Shown piece by piece: positions 1-8,549 of a stretch of 43,642 nt of DNA. The DNA comes from Acidobacteria bacterium UBA823 (GTDB taxonomy: Bacteria > Acidobacteriota > Vicinamibacteria > Vicinamibacterales > UBA823): the NCBI GenBank assembly GCA_002296225.1, contig DBHR01000019.1:1-43642 (forward strand), given 5' to 3'. How positions within the stretch are numbered: the stretch's first letter is position 1; every line of letters starts with the position of its first letter. The translations under genes and the position numbers were made by a program. The notes under the pieces were generated by a model. It saw only the letters and a program-made list of their open reading frames with translations, did no database searches and was not told the DNA's origin.

Positions 1-1
1 G

Positions 2-85
2 GCCCGCGTCAAGTGTGCGGTGCTGGCGTGGCACACGTTGCGCGCGGCGGTCGAAGAAGACGGCGAGGTCGCCACGACGGAGTAG
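2..85 (+). CDS. sufU: SufU-like Fe-S cluster assembly protein, C-terminal end only
   Basis: Only the last 27 codons are in the window. The frame reads ARVKCAVLAWHTLRAAVEED, then seven more residues and a TAG stop. The R-V-K-C-A-x-L-A-W motif is the hallmark C-terminal segment of SufU, whose last conserved cysteine sits there and helps bind zinc. In Gram-positive bacteria SufU accepts sulfur from the cysteine desulfurase SufS in the cytoplasm. The next gene is sufT, starting 2 nt after this stop, which supports the assignment and suggests one transcript. The N-terminal two cysteines and everything upstream are outside the window. The frame is too short to have been called as an ordinary open reading frame, but the motif match is strong. 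Confidence 0.85.
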   Translation, partial: ARVKCAVLAWHTLRAAVEEDGEVATTE

Positions 86-87
86 CG

Positions 88-537
88 ATGGATAATCTCA
101 AGCGGAATGTTGATTCCACACCGGCCGCTCCCAAGCTTCAATCTGGCGCAGCCCAGGAGGTTTCCGGCGGAACTCCGTCAGCGGATGTTCCGGCGATCGC
201 TGCCAAGGCGATCACGAGTGACCCAGTGGCGACGCTCAGGTTGAAGCCCCGGATCCTTGAGACGCTGTCGACCGTGTTCGACCCCGAGATCCCGGTGAAC
301 ATCTGCGAACTCGGATTGATCTACGACGTCGTGGTAGATGCCAGCCACGCCGTGCGCGTCACGATGACGTTGACGGCCCCGAACTGTCCGGCAGCACAGA
401 TTTTGCCTGGTGAGGTGAAGACGAAGGTTGCCGCTGTCGAGGGTGTGACGGACGTCAGCGTCGAGGTGGTTTGGGAGCCCACGTGGACACCCGACCGGAT
501 GTCAGACGCGGCGAAGCTGCAGCTCGGCATGCTTTGA
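88..537 (+). CDS. sufT: SufT-like MIP18/DUF59 Fe-S assembly factor
   Basis: A 149-residue cytoplasmic protein of the MIP18 (DUF59) family. Residues about 54-149 carry the full SufT signature: DPEIPVN, ELGLIYD, MTLTAPNCPAA with the conserved Cys100, then VEVVWEPTWTPD and MSDAAKLQLGML at the C-terminus. SufT-type proteins act in maturation of Fe-S proteins alongside the SUF machinery. I chose the ATG at 88 because it follows the sufU stop by 2 nt and has GGAG at 79-82; the longer frame from 13 only overlaps sufU coding sequence. The first ~50 residues are a low-complexity Ala/Pro/Ser extension absent from minimal SufT proteins. It is probably the last gene of a suf operon entering from the left. 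Confidence 0.9.
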   Translation: MDNLKRNVDSTPAAPKLQSGAAQEVSGGTPSADVPAIAAKAITSDPVATLRLKPRILETLSTVFDPEIPVNICELGLIYDVVVDASHAVRVTMTLTAPNCPAAQILPGEVKTKVAAVEGVTDVSVEVVWEPTWTPDRMSDAAKLQLGML

Positions 538-596
538 GGACGGTCGGTTCGAGCCTCACGCGAGAGCGCAGTTTCGGCCGTTGGCGTTGACCTCCT

Positions 597-617
597 CCAC
601 TGCTCGGTGTGCAGTGG
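597..617 (+). terminator. Possible hairpin downstream of the suf operon
   Basis: A 7-bp perfect stem (CCACTGC / GCAGTGG) with a 7-nt loop lies 60 nt after the sufT stop. It could end the suf transcript, but the bases that follow are only mildly U-rich, so it is not a classical intrinsic terminator. The rest of the 538-797 spacer shows no gene. Confidence 0.3.
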
Positions 618-797
618 TCACTAGTTCCAGTTCTTCCCAACTTGAGCCGAGTGCCAACGTGTCGTGCCGGGCACTGGCTGGCGGCGGCGCGGCCGATCTG
701 CCAGTTTCCTGAAGCACCGTGGTCCCCGTGACTGCCGGCGAGTTGGCTGACGGAACCCGCCCCCGATGATAGGCTCTCCGAGAAACGAGCAAGCATC

Positions 798-2507
798 ATG
801 ATTGTCGGACGCCGCACGCCACAACCGTTGAACGCGCCCAAACATACTCGACGCGCTGGCTTTTTACGACAGGGCCTGATGCAGCCGCTCCTGGTCTGGA
901 AGCATCTGGCGTTTGGTGCTGCGCTAGTACTGGCGTGCGTACTGCTGTTTGGCCAGACCGTGGACTTTGGATTCGTCCGGGCGGACGACGAGGACCTCCT
1001 TACTGGCAACCAGACGTTTCTGTCAGAGCTTGCCAATGCCCCGCGTGTCTTCACTCGGAGTTACTTTGAGGTTGACGGTGAGCTGAGTGCCCTCGAGACC
1101 TACTACCGTCCGCTCGTGGTGCTGTCGTTCATGGCTGATGCACAGCTCGAGGGTGAGGGCCAGGAGGTCTACCACGCCACCAACGTATTTCTCCACGTGA
1201 CGGTCGTCTTACTGCTCTTCGGTCTGGCCGTGCGCCTCGGTGCGAGTGGCTCCGCCGCTTTCGGGGCCGCGCTCCTGTTCGCCGTACATCCACTCACGGT
1301 CCAGACAGTTGGCTGGATCGTCGGCCGCAACGACTCTTTGTTGGCTCTCTTTGCCCTACTGTCGCTGATTGGTCTCGACGCGTGCTTGCGCGGCAACCGG
1401 TCCTGGGGGCCGTGGCTCCACCTTGCGGCGTTCGCCCTCGCTCTCTTCACCAAGGAGACCGGCGTGGTATTGCTGCTGGCGTACGGGTTGCTCGTCTGGC
1501 TCTGGTACGACCGGTTACGATTCTACCGGGAGCTGCGGTGGCTGCTTTGGGGCTATTTCGGCGTAGCCGTGTTTTGGGTAGTGATGCGCCAGCTCGCGCT
1601 GGCTGGAGGCGAGGGTTCCGCGACGCCGACCGAATCGTTGGTGACGGCGGCGCGCAATCTCCCGCAACTGTTGGTGTATTTCGGCAAAGTCGTCTTTCCG
1701 GTCAATCTCAATGTGATGCCGTCTGTGGATGCGCGCGCGTTAGGGCTTGGCGTGTTGGCCCTTGGCGTTCTCGCCGTGACCTTCCGGCGGCTACCGACGC
1801 GCCGAACGGTGGCCGTGCTGTCCTGGTTCGTCTTGTTCCTAGTGCCGCCGCTGGTGGTACCAGACTTGCCAGCGTACGAGCATAGGACATACGTGCCACT
1901 TCTAGGGCTGGCGCTCGGACTATCGCAACTGCCCGCCCCTGCCGGCACCTGGTGGCGCTGGAGCGGACCCCGTCTCGTCCTCATGGCTCTGGTTGTAGTG
2001 TTCGGAGGGCTCACACGAGGGCACCTACAGAATTTTCGCGACCCGCTCACTTTCTGGGTCAGCGCCACGCGCGGCACGGCCTATGCCCCGATTGCGCACG
2101 TGAACGTCGGACGGATCCTCGAGGAGCTCGACCAGCCAGGGCGGGCGGCAGCAGAATATCGAGCGGCGCTGGCGATTGACCCGACGACGCCCAAGGCGAA
2201 CAATAATCTCGGCATTGCGCTGATGACGCTGGGGCGGGACCAACTGGCCCTTCCGTACTTCGAGCGTGAACTTGAGGTCAATCCAACCAACGCTGAGGCA
2301 CACTTCAACATCGGACTGTTCCACAAGATAACCGGGCATCCGGCGGAGAGCGTCTCGTACTGGGCCACGGCGCTCGAGCACAATCCGTTCTTCGTGCCAG
2401 CCTATGAACAGCTCATTGAGCACTATGGCCAGACCGGCGATGTTGCTCGCCGCGATGAGTATCAAGCGCAGCTAGACGTGCTGCTGCAACGTTTGGTGGC
2501 CCGGTAA
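798..2507 (+). CDS. TMTC-like multi-pass membrane protein with C-terminal TPRs
   Basis: A 569-residue inner-membrane protein. Residues ~30-420 hold about ten hydrophobic helices with motifs of the bacterial TMTC-like GT-C family: a DDEDLL acidic loop, YYRPLVVLSFMAD, YHATNVFLH, HPLTVQTVGWIVGRND and ALFTKETGVV. Residues ~430-565 are three to four tetratricopeptide repeats (for example ANNNLGIALMTLGRDQLALP and AHFNIGLFHKITGHPAESV). Eukaryotic TMTC proteins are O-mannosyltransferases; a glycosyltransferase role here is inferred only from fold-level similarity. ATG 879 (residue 28, AGGG just upstream) is an alternative start that removes a basic N-terminal tail. The gene is separate from sufT by 260 bp and its neighbours give no clue to function. 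Confidence 0.75.
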   Translation: MIVGRRTPQPLNAPKHTRRAGFLRQGLMQPLLVWKHLAFGAALVLACVLLFGQTVDFGFVRADDEDLLTGNQTFLSELANAPRVFTRSYFEVDGELSALETYYRPLVVLSFMADAQLEGEGQEVYHATNVFLHVTVVLLLFGLAVRLGASGSAAFGAALLFAVHPLTVQTVGWIVGRNDSLLALFALLSLIGLDACLRGNRSWGPWLHLAAFALALFTKETGVVLLLAYGLLVWLWYDRLRFYRELRWLLWGYFGVAVFWVVMRQLALAGGEGSATPTESLVTAARNLPQLLVYFGKVVFPVNLNVMPSVDARALGLGVLALGVLAVTFRRLPTRRTVAVLSWFVLFLVPPLVVPDLPAYEHRTYVPLLGLALGLSQLPAPAGTWWRWSGPRLVLMALVVVFGGLTRGHLQNFRDPLTFWVSATRGTAYAPIAHVNVGRILEELDQPGRAAAEYRAALAIDPTTPKANNNLGIALMTLGRDQLALPYFERELEVNPTNAEAHFNIGLFHKITGHPAESVSYWATALEHNPFFVPAYEQLIEHYGQTGDVARRDEYQAQLDVLLQRLVAR

Positions 2508-2597
2508 GACCAACGGTCAAGGCGTGCGCATCGGCAATTTCAGGCGCCGCTTTCTCTCCTCGCCTGGGGCCTGAGACCATCTCGTCGCCCCAAGAAT

Positions 2598-2801
2598 TTA
2601 CCTGCCTGCGACATTGGTTGGCGCCAACCTCAAGAACCGACTTTTTGATTTCTTTAGCAGTTCGACTTGTCGGCACTCACCGTTGTTATTCCCTGCCGGC
2701 ACTAGCATCTCGTGGCACCCGTCCGTTGAACCACCCATCAATGGGACAAAGCGCGCCCGCATGAACGGGTCGGTATCTCTGAAGAGGACGGCGTCCCTCA
2801 T
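2598..2801 (-). CDS. Possible 67-aa protein coupled to the upstream FAH-family gene
   Basis: The ATG (2801-2799) overlaps the TGA of the FAH-family gene as ATGA, the usual geometry of translational coupling. The first ~45 codons favour G or C at third positions like neighbouring genes, and the peptide reads plausibly (PFMRARFVPLMGGSTDG, MLVPAGNNNG); the last ~20 codons are lysine-rich and less gene-like. I recognise no family. It might be the remains of a longer cupin-like protein or a chance frame. The palindrome at 2616-2629 lies inside its 3' end. No other gene fits the 2508-2797 gap. Confidence 0.35.
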   Translation of the reverse strand: MRDAVLFRDTDPFMRARFVPLMGGSTDGCHEMLVPAGNNNGECRQVELLKKSKSRFLRLAPTNVAGR

Positions 2802-3598
2802 GCCTCATTCTCAACCGGATTCTCTAATCGACCGATCTTCTCGATCTCGATCGCGACGCGGTCGCCGGCTTGCAGGAAACGCTTCGGCCGGCGCATGAAG
2901 CCGACCCCGTGCGGTGTGCCGGTGAGGATGACCGTGCCGGGGAGTAGCGTTGTGCCCTCGCTGACGAAGCTCACCAGACTCGGGACGTCGAAGATCATGT
3001 CGTCGGTCGTCCAGTCCTGAAGCACCTCGTCGTTGACGATCGTACGCAGCCTGAGCGCGTGCGGGTCGGGGATCTCATCTTTTGTCACGATGGCCGGGCC
3101 GAGCGGGCAAAATGTGTCGAAGCTCTTGCCGCGGCACCACTGCGTGCCGCCCCGCCGGATCTGCCAACGGCGTCCCGAGATATCGTTCGCGCAGGTGTAG
3201 CCCAACACGTGCGCCAGCGCATCGTTTCGGGAGACGTTTTTTGCGGTTCGTCCAATCACGACCGTTAACTCAGCCTCGTAGTCAACCTCGGTGGGTTCGA
3301 CCCGTGGCAGCCGGATCGGCGCGCCAGGATGCTGGAGCGACCCTGGCGCCTTGAGGAAGATCACCGGGTATTCGGGAATCCCAGCCTTGACTTCCTCAGC
3401 GTGACGGCGATAGTTGAGGCCGATTGCGAAAATGGTGGGTGGGAGGCAGGGTGCGAGCAGTGTACCGATGGTCTCGGTGCGGTCCGTGACCGTGCCGCCG
3501 TCGAACGGTGTGCCCTCGAAGACGCGGGCGGTTGTGTTGTCCACCTGAGCACCAAAGCGCTCTTGTCCTGCTCCGTCGACGAACCGGATGATCCGCAT
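2798..3598 (-). CDS. Fumarylacetoacetate hydrolase family protein
   Basis: A 266-residue cytoplasmic enzyme of the FAH superfamily, which hydrolyses, decarboxylates or isomerises acylpyruvates and related dioxo-acids in aromatic catabolism. The divalent-metal site is visible as Glu108 and Glu110 (in VDYEAEL) and Asp139 (in GYTCANDIS). Other family motifs are RGKSFDTFCPLGP (~155-167) and ILTGTPHGVGF (~226-236). The ATG at 3598 is preferred over the longer frame at 3628 because AGGAGG lies 4 nt upstream and the family starts with MRIIRF-like sequence. Length suits the hydroxyhepta-dienedioate isomerase/hydratase branch rather than the longer eukaryotic FAH. The exact substrate cannot be read from sequence. 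A possible small gene overlaps its stop by 4 nt. Confidence 0.9.
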   Translation of the reverse strand: MRIIRFVDGAGQERFGAQVDNTTARVFEGTPFDGGTVTDRTETIGTLLAPCLPPTIFAIGLNYRRHAEEVKAGIPEYPVIFLKAPGSLQHPGAPIRLPRVEPTEVDYEAELTVVIGRTAKNVSRNDALAHVLGYTCANDISGRRWQIRRGGTQWCRGKSFDTFCPLGPAIVTKDEIPDPHALRLRTIVNDEVLQDWTTDDMIFDVPSLVSFVSEGTTLLPGTVILTGTPHGVGFMRRPKRFLQAGDRVAIEIEKIGRLENPVENEA

Positions 3599-3762
3599 GT
3601 GCCCTCCTACCTCGGCCGCTGACAACACGGTCGGCGGGCAGGTTGTATCACCGCTCGTGCGTGTGGCGCAATGAGGCGACTCGTGGACCGGTCCCTGTTG
3701 TCTGTCGAAGCCGTGCGGATGCTTAGGGCTGAGGAGGCCAACGCTTAGGACACGCGGAGAGC

Positions 3763-6054
3763 TTAGTTCGTGCCCAGGGGCGGCTTTACGGTGAAATACT
3801 GGTTGATCGCAGGCCGGTCGATCCGGCGGGTCGTGCCGTTCGGCCAGCGTACCTCGATCGTCTCGACCTCGGTTTGGGCGCCGAGCCCAAAATGGGCGGT
3901 GGCCGAGTGCTGTGCCGAGAAAGAGTCACCGGTCACGAACCGTCTGAACTGTGAGCCTGTCTCGGTCACTATGGTCACTGTCGCGCCGATTGTCGACAGT
4001 CCTGGGCCACCTTCACGGAGGCGCACGCCAATCCAATTTCCGGCCTCGGGGAGGCGGTTCTGGTATACGTGCAGCGTGTGGTCGTTAGTTTCCCACTTAA
4101 ACTCGACCACGAGAAGGTCCACGTGGCCGTCACCATCGAGGTCGTCCGTCACGACGGCTCGGGCATCATATTCAAAGGCCACCCCCAGCAGGTACGCGAC
4201 ATTCGTGAAGCGCGTGCCGCCGCCGTTCATCCAGAGGACCTTGTGCTCGTAGCCGTTCCAGGAGATCTCCGTTTCCTGCAGTGGTGACATCACGAATTGG
4301 AACATGTCGTCGCGGCCGGCATTCTCTTGCGAGTCATCGGTGTAGATGTCGTGGCGCCAGAAGACCGTGCAGTAGTCCTGAATGCTCTTCCCGCTGATGT
4401 GGCCGTTCGCCACGAAGATGTCCTGATCGCCGTCATTGTCGAAATCAAATGACGAAGTGCCCCACGACCATCCGCTCTGGGCGATCTGATCATTGAAGGC
4501 CGCGACACCGAATTTGTTGCCCTGACGCACGAACATCCGGTTGCCGTAGCCCATCGTGGATCGCAAATCGTTTTGTTCCGGTTTGTCCTCTGGTCCGAGT
4601 CCCATGCCTTCGAGACGCCGTGCCGTCGTGGAGCCCATACCGGTAACGTAGAGGTCAAGATTCCCATCGAGGTCGTAATCGCCGAATGTGTGCGACATGC
4701 CGAACAGATGCCGATTGCGTCCAAGGTCTTCGGTGACATCGGTGAACTGTCCGGTCCCGTCGTTTAGATAGAGGTCGAGGCCGGCGAAGTCGCTCACGAC
4801 AATCAAGTCCATGTCGTTGTCGTTGTCGAGGTCCACGAACGAGCTGCTGTAGGTGCGACGGAATCGCTTTGCGCTCAGCCCCGCCGCCTCCGTCACGTCG
4901 ATGAAGGTGCCGTCACCCTCGTTACGGAAGAGATATGCGGGGTGACCGTCGTTGGCGTCGTAATAGGGCGACGCCATCTGCCCATCGTCGTACGAGTTCT
5001 TGTAGTTAGCGATGAAGAGGTCTAGGTCTCCGTCTGCGTCGATGTCGCTCGCTGTGAACACCTTCGGTTGTTCGAACTGCGCGTCGGCGAGCCGTCGACC
5101 TGGCGTCGTGAACTGACCGCTCGAGTCGCCTTCGAACAGCAGCGGATACAGGCTGGTGTCCACGGCTACGAAGTCGAGGTGCCCGTCACCGGTGAAGTCG
5201 GCGAGGATGGCCGCATCAGCGAACGCGTGGTCGTTACTCAGAAACGGCGTCGATTCGAACTGCCCTGAGCCGCGGTTCCAGAAGACAAGGTTCCGTCCAG
5301 CCAAGATGATCTCCGACCGACCGTCTCCGTTGAGGTCCTGGACCAGAAGCGGCTGTAAGAGACGCGACGTGTCCGTACTTGCCACCTGAAACACTTTCTG
5401 AAACGCCGGTGGGGCGTAGCGCTCCAGTATTTCGAGGTTTGCGACCTCAATGTCATCGGGAATCGGCACGTCCTGCGCGTCGACCCGCGGGGACCAGGTG
5501 ACAGCGAGTGTGGCTTGGACAATCACCCGATGCGGCGGATTTTCGCGTACGGCGTGAATAACCGCCGACACCTCGGAATGGGCAGCTCGGCCGGCCTCGG
5601 GGGGTTCGAAGCTGCTGTGATGCCATTCCGTCTGTTCGATTTCGTAGCCTTCGCTCTGAAACTGGTCGAGCACTGCTCTCCAGTCATCGGGAGAAAGGTT
5701 GTGGCTCGCGCCGCTGTAGGTCGTGCGCTGGATGCCGAGGTCGAGCGACTCTCGGCCAGTCAAGCCGCCGAAGCTGAGCGTTGAGAAGGGAAAACTGCCC
5801 AGCGCGTTGTAATGGTCGTCGCCTTGCAGCAATTCATCCCATAGCTGGACGAACCGTTGCTCGTAGTGCTGGGCCAGAACCTCTGGGCTCCAGACGGTCT
5901 GGTCCAGTTGTGCACGCGCGGCGAGGAACGGCTGGGCGCCGACGGGCGCCGGCGGGAAGGTCTGTGACGCAGACTGTGCCGTCGCGAGAGCGACGACTAG
6001 CAGAACGCCGCCGCTCATCGCAGCCACGCGCCCGATGTTTGCAGAGTGGGTCAT
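3763..6054 (-). CDS. Secreted CRTAC1-family VCBS/ASPIC-UnbV protein, copy B
   Basis: A 763-residue exported protein. Residues 1-30 are a signal peptide (hydrophobic core GGVLLVVALATA). Residues ~45-225 form a domain I cannot name, shared only with the upstream copy. Residues ~230-650 contain at least seven VCBS/FG-GAP units with calcium-binding cores such as DLNGDGRSE, DFTGDGHLD, DIDADGDLD, DLDNDNDMD, DYDLDGNLD, DFDNDGDQD and DLDGDGHVD, folding as a beta-propeller. The C-terminus (~680-760: NWIGVRL, GATVTI, ATAHFGLG, IEVRWPNG) is the ASPIC/UnbV domain. The ATG at 6054 fits a GAGG box 7 nt away and starts the signal peptide; the longer frame overlaps the neighbour. It lies 35 nt after the stop of copy A, so both are probably co-transcribed. 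Function is unknown; adhesion or extracellular ligand binding is a guess. Confidence 0.88.
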   Translation of the reverse strand: MTHSANIGRVAAMSGGVLLVVALATAQSASQTFPPAPVGAQPFLAARAQLDQTVWSPEVLAQHYEQRFVQLWDELLQGDDHYNALGSFPFSTLSFGGLTGRESLDLGIQRTTYSGASHNLSPDDWRAVLDQFQSEGYEIEQTEWHHSSFEPPEAGRAAHSEVSAVIHAVRENPPHRVIVQATLAVTWSPRVDAQDVPIPDDIEVANLEILERYAPPAFQKVFQVASTDTSRLLQPLLVQDLNGDGRSEIILAGRNLVFWNRGSGQFESTPFLSNDHAFADAAILADFTGDGHLDFVAVDTSLYPLLFEGDSSGQFTTPGRRLADAQFEQPKVFTASDIDADGDLDLFIANYKNSYDDGQMASPYYDANDGHPAYLFRNEGDGTFIDVTEAAGLSAKRFRRTYSSSFVDLDNDNDMDLIVVSDFAGLDLYLNDGTGQFTDVTEDLGRNRHLFGMSHTFGDYDLDGNLDLYVTGMGSTTARRLEGMGLGPEDKPEQNDLRSTMGYGNRMFVRQGNKFGVAAFNDQIAQSGWSWGTSSFDFDNDGDQDIFVANGHISGKSIQDYCTVFWRHDIYTDDSQENAGRDDMFQFVMSPLQETEISWNGYEHKVLWMNGGGTRFTNVAYLLGVAFEYDARAVVTDDLDGDGHVDLLVVEFKWETNDHTLHVYQNRLPEAGNWIGVRLREGGPGLSTIGATVTIVTETGSQFRRFVTGDSFSAQHSATAHFGLGAQTEVETIEVRWPNGTTRRIDRPAINQYFTVKPPLGTN

Positions 6055-6089
6055 GGTGTTCCTCACGCCGGACGGTCGTCGGTTCCGCT

Positions 6090-8369
6090 TTACTGCGGCG
6101 GAGTCACGGTGATGTATTGATTCACGGCCGGCCGTTCGACCCGGCGGTGCATCCCATTGGCCCATCGCACCTCGATGGCGTCAACCGCCGTCGCTTGGCC
6201 AAGGCCGAAGTGCACAGTTGCCGCGTGCTGGGCAGAGTATGAGTCCCCGGTGACGATCCGCCCGACCTGTCTTCCCGCGGAGTGTTCGAGTGTCACGGTC
6301 GCGCCCACCGCCCAGAACCCGTTGGCGGCATCCTGCAACCGGACACCGATCCAGTTGCCGGCCTCGGCCAGGCGATTCTGGTAGACGTGCAATCGATGGT
6401 CGTTGTTGTCACCCGTACCGCCACCAGACTTGTACTCAATGACGAGGAGGTCAACGTGACCATCGGCATCAAGGTCGTCGGTCACCACGGCCCGGCCGTC
6501 GTACTCGAAGGCGACGCCAAGGAGATAAGCCACGTTGGTAAATTTGGCGCCGCCCTCGTTCATCCACAGCACCTTGTGCTCATACCCGTTCCAAGAGATT
6601 TCCGTCTCCTGCAGCGGTGACATTACGAACTGGAACATGTTTTCACGCGCGGCGTTGTCCTGCGAGTCGTCGGTATAGATGTCATGGCGCCAGAAGGTCG
6701 TACAGTAATCTGCGGTACTGCCGCCGCTCAGATGGCCGTTGGCCACGAAGATGTCGCGGTCGCCATCGTTGTCGAAATCGAACGTTGACGTGCCCCAGGA
6801 CCATCCGCTACGGGCTACCTGCTCGTTGAAGGGCGCGAGCTCGTAGCCGTCGCCTCGGCGGAGAAACATACGGTTTCCGTAGCCCATGGCGGCGCGCCGG
6901 GCGTTGTGCTCGGGCTTGTCCGCGGGCCCGATGCCCAGACTGTCCAGGCGCCGCGCGGTCGTCGAGCTCATCCCGATGACGAAAAAATCCAGGGCTCCGT
7001 CGAGGTCGTAATCGCCAAACGTGTGCGACATGCCGAACAGATGTCGGTGTTCCCCGAACTGGTCACTGACGTCGGTGAATCGTCCATGGCCGTCGTTGAG
7101 ATACATGTCGAAGCCGGCGAAGTCACTGACCACCAGCAGGTCCTGGTCGCCGTCGTCCTCGAGGTCGACGAATGAGCTACTGTAGGTCCGGCGGAAACGC
7201 TTGGTGTTTAATCCGGCGGCGTCGGTCATGTCGGTAAAGGTGCCGTTGCCGTCGTTCCGGAGTAGGTAGGCGGGGTGCCCATCATTGGCATCGTAATACG
7301 GCGTCGGCATCTGCCCGCCTTCGTAGGCGGTCTTGTAGTTGGCGATGAAGAGGTCAAGGTCGCCATCGCCGTCGACGTCGCCGGCCGTGAAAGCCTTCGG
7401 CTGTTCGAACGTGGCGTCGACAATCCGGCGCCCGACTTTCGTGAATCGTCCTTCAGCGTTGCCTTCGAACAGGAGCGGATACCGCGCGAGGTCAACGCCG
7501 ACAAAATCGACATGGCCGTCGTTCGTGAAGTCCGCGAGGATGGCTGCGTCGGCGAAGAGGCGGTCCCCGTCTTCGAGGAAGGGCTCAGGTGTTTCGAACT
7601 GGCCAGCACCCCGGTTCCAGATGACCTTGTTCCAGCCGCCCAGGATGATCTCCGACAGGCCGTCGCCATCAAGGTCGTAGACGAGGAGCGGCTCCAACGG
7701 AAAGCGTGTCGCGGTGCGCGCGACCTCGAAGACCTTTTGGAACGCCGCCGCGCTGCGCCGTTCCAGCAGGGTCAGCTGGGACACGGCGATGCGGTTGGGG
7801 ATCGGCACGTCCTGCGCGTCAACCCGCGGCGACCACGTGACGTCCAGTGTCGCCCGCAGAATGATGCGGTGCGGCGGTTCCTCGCGGGCGGCGTGGATGG
7901 TGGCTGACACTTCAGAGCGCGGGGGTTGTGTCCCCTCACCCGGGACAAAACGGCTGTGGTGCCACTCGGTCTGGTCGATCTCGTAGCCTTCCCGCGCGAA
8001 CCGGTCGAGGAGCGCCTTCCAGTCTGCGGATGACAATTCCCGGCGAGCAGGTCCAAATGAGGTTCGCGTGATGCCGAGGTCCAGCGACTCGCGTGCCTCG
8101 GCCTGGCCGAGCACGAACGTGGCGAGTGGGAACCGTGCGAGGGTTTCGTATTTGTCGTCACTCCGGAGCAACGCGTCCCAAAGCTGGACGAAGCGCCGCT
8201 CGTAGTGCTGCGCTTGCTCTTCGGCCTGCCACAGGGTCTGGTCCAGCCGCTGCCGTTCGGCCAGGAGCCGTTGCTGCGGTTGTTGCGCAGGCGTGGTGAC
8301 GCGAGGGAGCAAGAGAATGCCGGCCACGAGCATCACCGTTGCTACGACCGATGTGGGATGACCTCTCAT
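6090..8369 (-). CDS. Secreted CRTAC1-family VCBS/ASPIC-UnbV protein, copy A
   Basis: A 759-residue paralogue of the downstream gene, collinear along its whole length. It has a signal peptide (residues ~1-28, TVMLVAGILLLP), the same unnamed N-terminal domain (~35-220, including DQTEWHHSRF and WSPRVDAQDVPIP), seven VCBS calcium loops (DLDGDGLSE, DFTNDGHVD, DVDGDGDLD, DLEDDGDQD, DYDLDGALD, DFDNDGDRD, DLDADGHVD) and a C-terminal ASPIC/UnbV domain. A short Gly-rich insertion (SGGGTGDNND) near residue 650 is absent from copy B. Some blocks, such as FQFVMSPLQETEISWNGYEH, are identical in both. The two genes arose by tandem duplication and have diverged at DNA level. It is first in its transcript; the gene upstream on the same strand is separated by a strong terminator. 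Confidence 0.88.
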   Translation of the reverse strand: MRGHPTSVVATVMLVAGILLLPRVTTPAQQPQQRLLAERQRLDQTLWQAEEQAQHYERRFVQLWDALLRSDDKYETLARFPLATFVLGQAEARESLDLGITRTSFGPARRELSSADWKALLDRFAREGYEIDQTEWHHSRFVPGEGTQPPRSEVSATIHAAREEPPHRIILRATLDVTWSPRVDAQDVPIPNRIAVSQLTLLERRSAAAFQKVFEVARTATRFPLEPLLVYDLDGDGLSEIILGGWNKVIWNRGAGQFETPEPFLEDGDRLFADAAILADFTNDGHVDFVGVDLARYPLLFEGNAEGRFTKVGRRIVDATFEQPKAFTAGDVDGDGDLDLFIANYKTAYEGGQMPTPYYDANDGHPAYLLRNDGNGTFTDMTDAAGLNTKRFRRTYSSSFVDLEDDGDQDLLVVSDFAGFDMYLNDGHGRFTDVSDQFGEHRHLFGMSHTFGDYDLDGALDFFVIGMSSTTARRLDSLGIGPADKPEHNARRAAMGYGNRMFLRRGDGYELAPFNEQVARSGWSWGTSTFDFDNDGDRDIFVANGHLSGGSTADYCTTFWRHDIYTDDSQDNAARENMFQFVMSPLQETEISWNGYEHKVLWMNEGGAKFTNVAYLLGVAFEYDGRAVVTDDLDADGHVDLLVIEYKSGGGTGDNNDHRLHVYQNRLAEAGNWIGVRLQDAANGFWAVGATVTLEHSAGRQVGRIVTGDSYSAQHAATVHFGLGQATAVDAIEVRWANGMHRRVERPAVNQYITVTPPQ

Positions 8370-8486
8370 CGTCGTTTCCCGGACAGTATTCCTCTGGTCA
8401 CAATCGTCGAGAATAGCAGGCCTGTCAAGCGCACGTGGTCGCCGTGGTGCGGCGCCGCGAGTGCAGGGAAGCGTTCGGCAGAATCC

Positions 8487-8520
8487 AAAAAAAAAGGAGG
8501 CGGCCCGTGGGCCGCCTCCT
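8487..8520 (-). terminator. Intrinsic terminator of the TonB receptor gene
   Basis: A perfect 12-bp GC-rich inverted repeat (AGGAGGCGGCCC / GGGCCGCCTCCT) with a 2-nt centre is followed on the minus strand by nine Ts (8495-8487). It starts 30 nt after the receptor stop at 8550 and isolates that gene from the VCBS pair. Confidence 0.92.
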
Positions 8521-8549
8521 GTCGTCCGTCGAACAGTTCAGTTGCCGTC

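Noticed and set aside
2616..2629. 14-bp palindrome GGTTGGCGCCAACC between two convergent genes, considered as a terminator
   Set aside because: A foldable hairpin would have only a 5-bp stem with a GCGC loop, and the T-rich stretch begins about 12 nt later.
3293..3303. GGGTTCGACCC, resembling a tRNA T-arm
   Set aside because: It lies inside the FAH-family coding sequence (the VEP residues before EVDYEAEL) and no acceptor, D- or anticodon arm can be built around it.
7275..7907. Long plus-strand frames opposite the VCBS genes
   Set aside because: They arise from the repeated Asp/Gly-rich calcium loops read on the other strand and have no recognisable protein features.
3763..8369. Possible assembly artefact duplicating one gene
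   Set aside because: The two copies differ at many bases and by a Gly-rich insertion, so they are true diverged paralogues.
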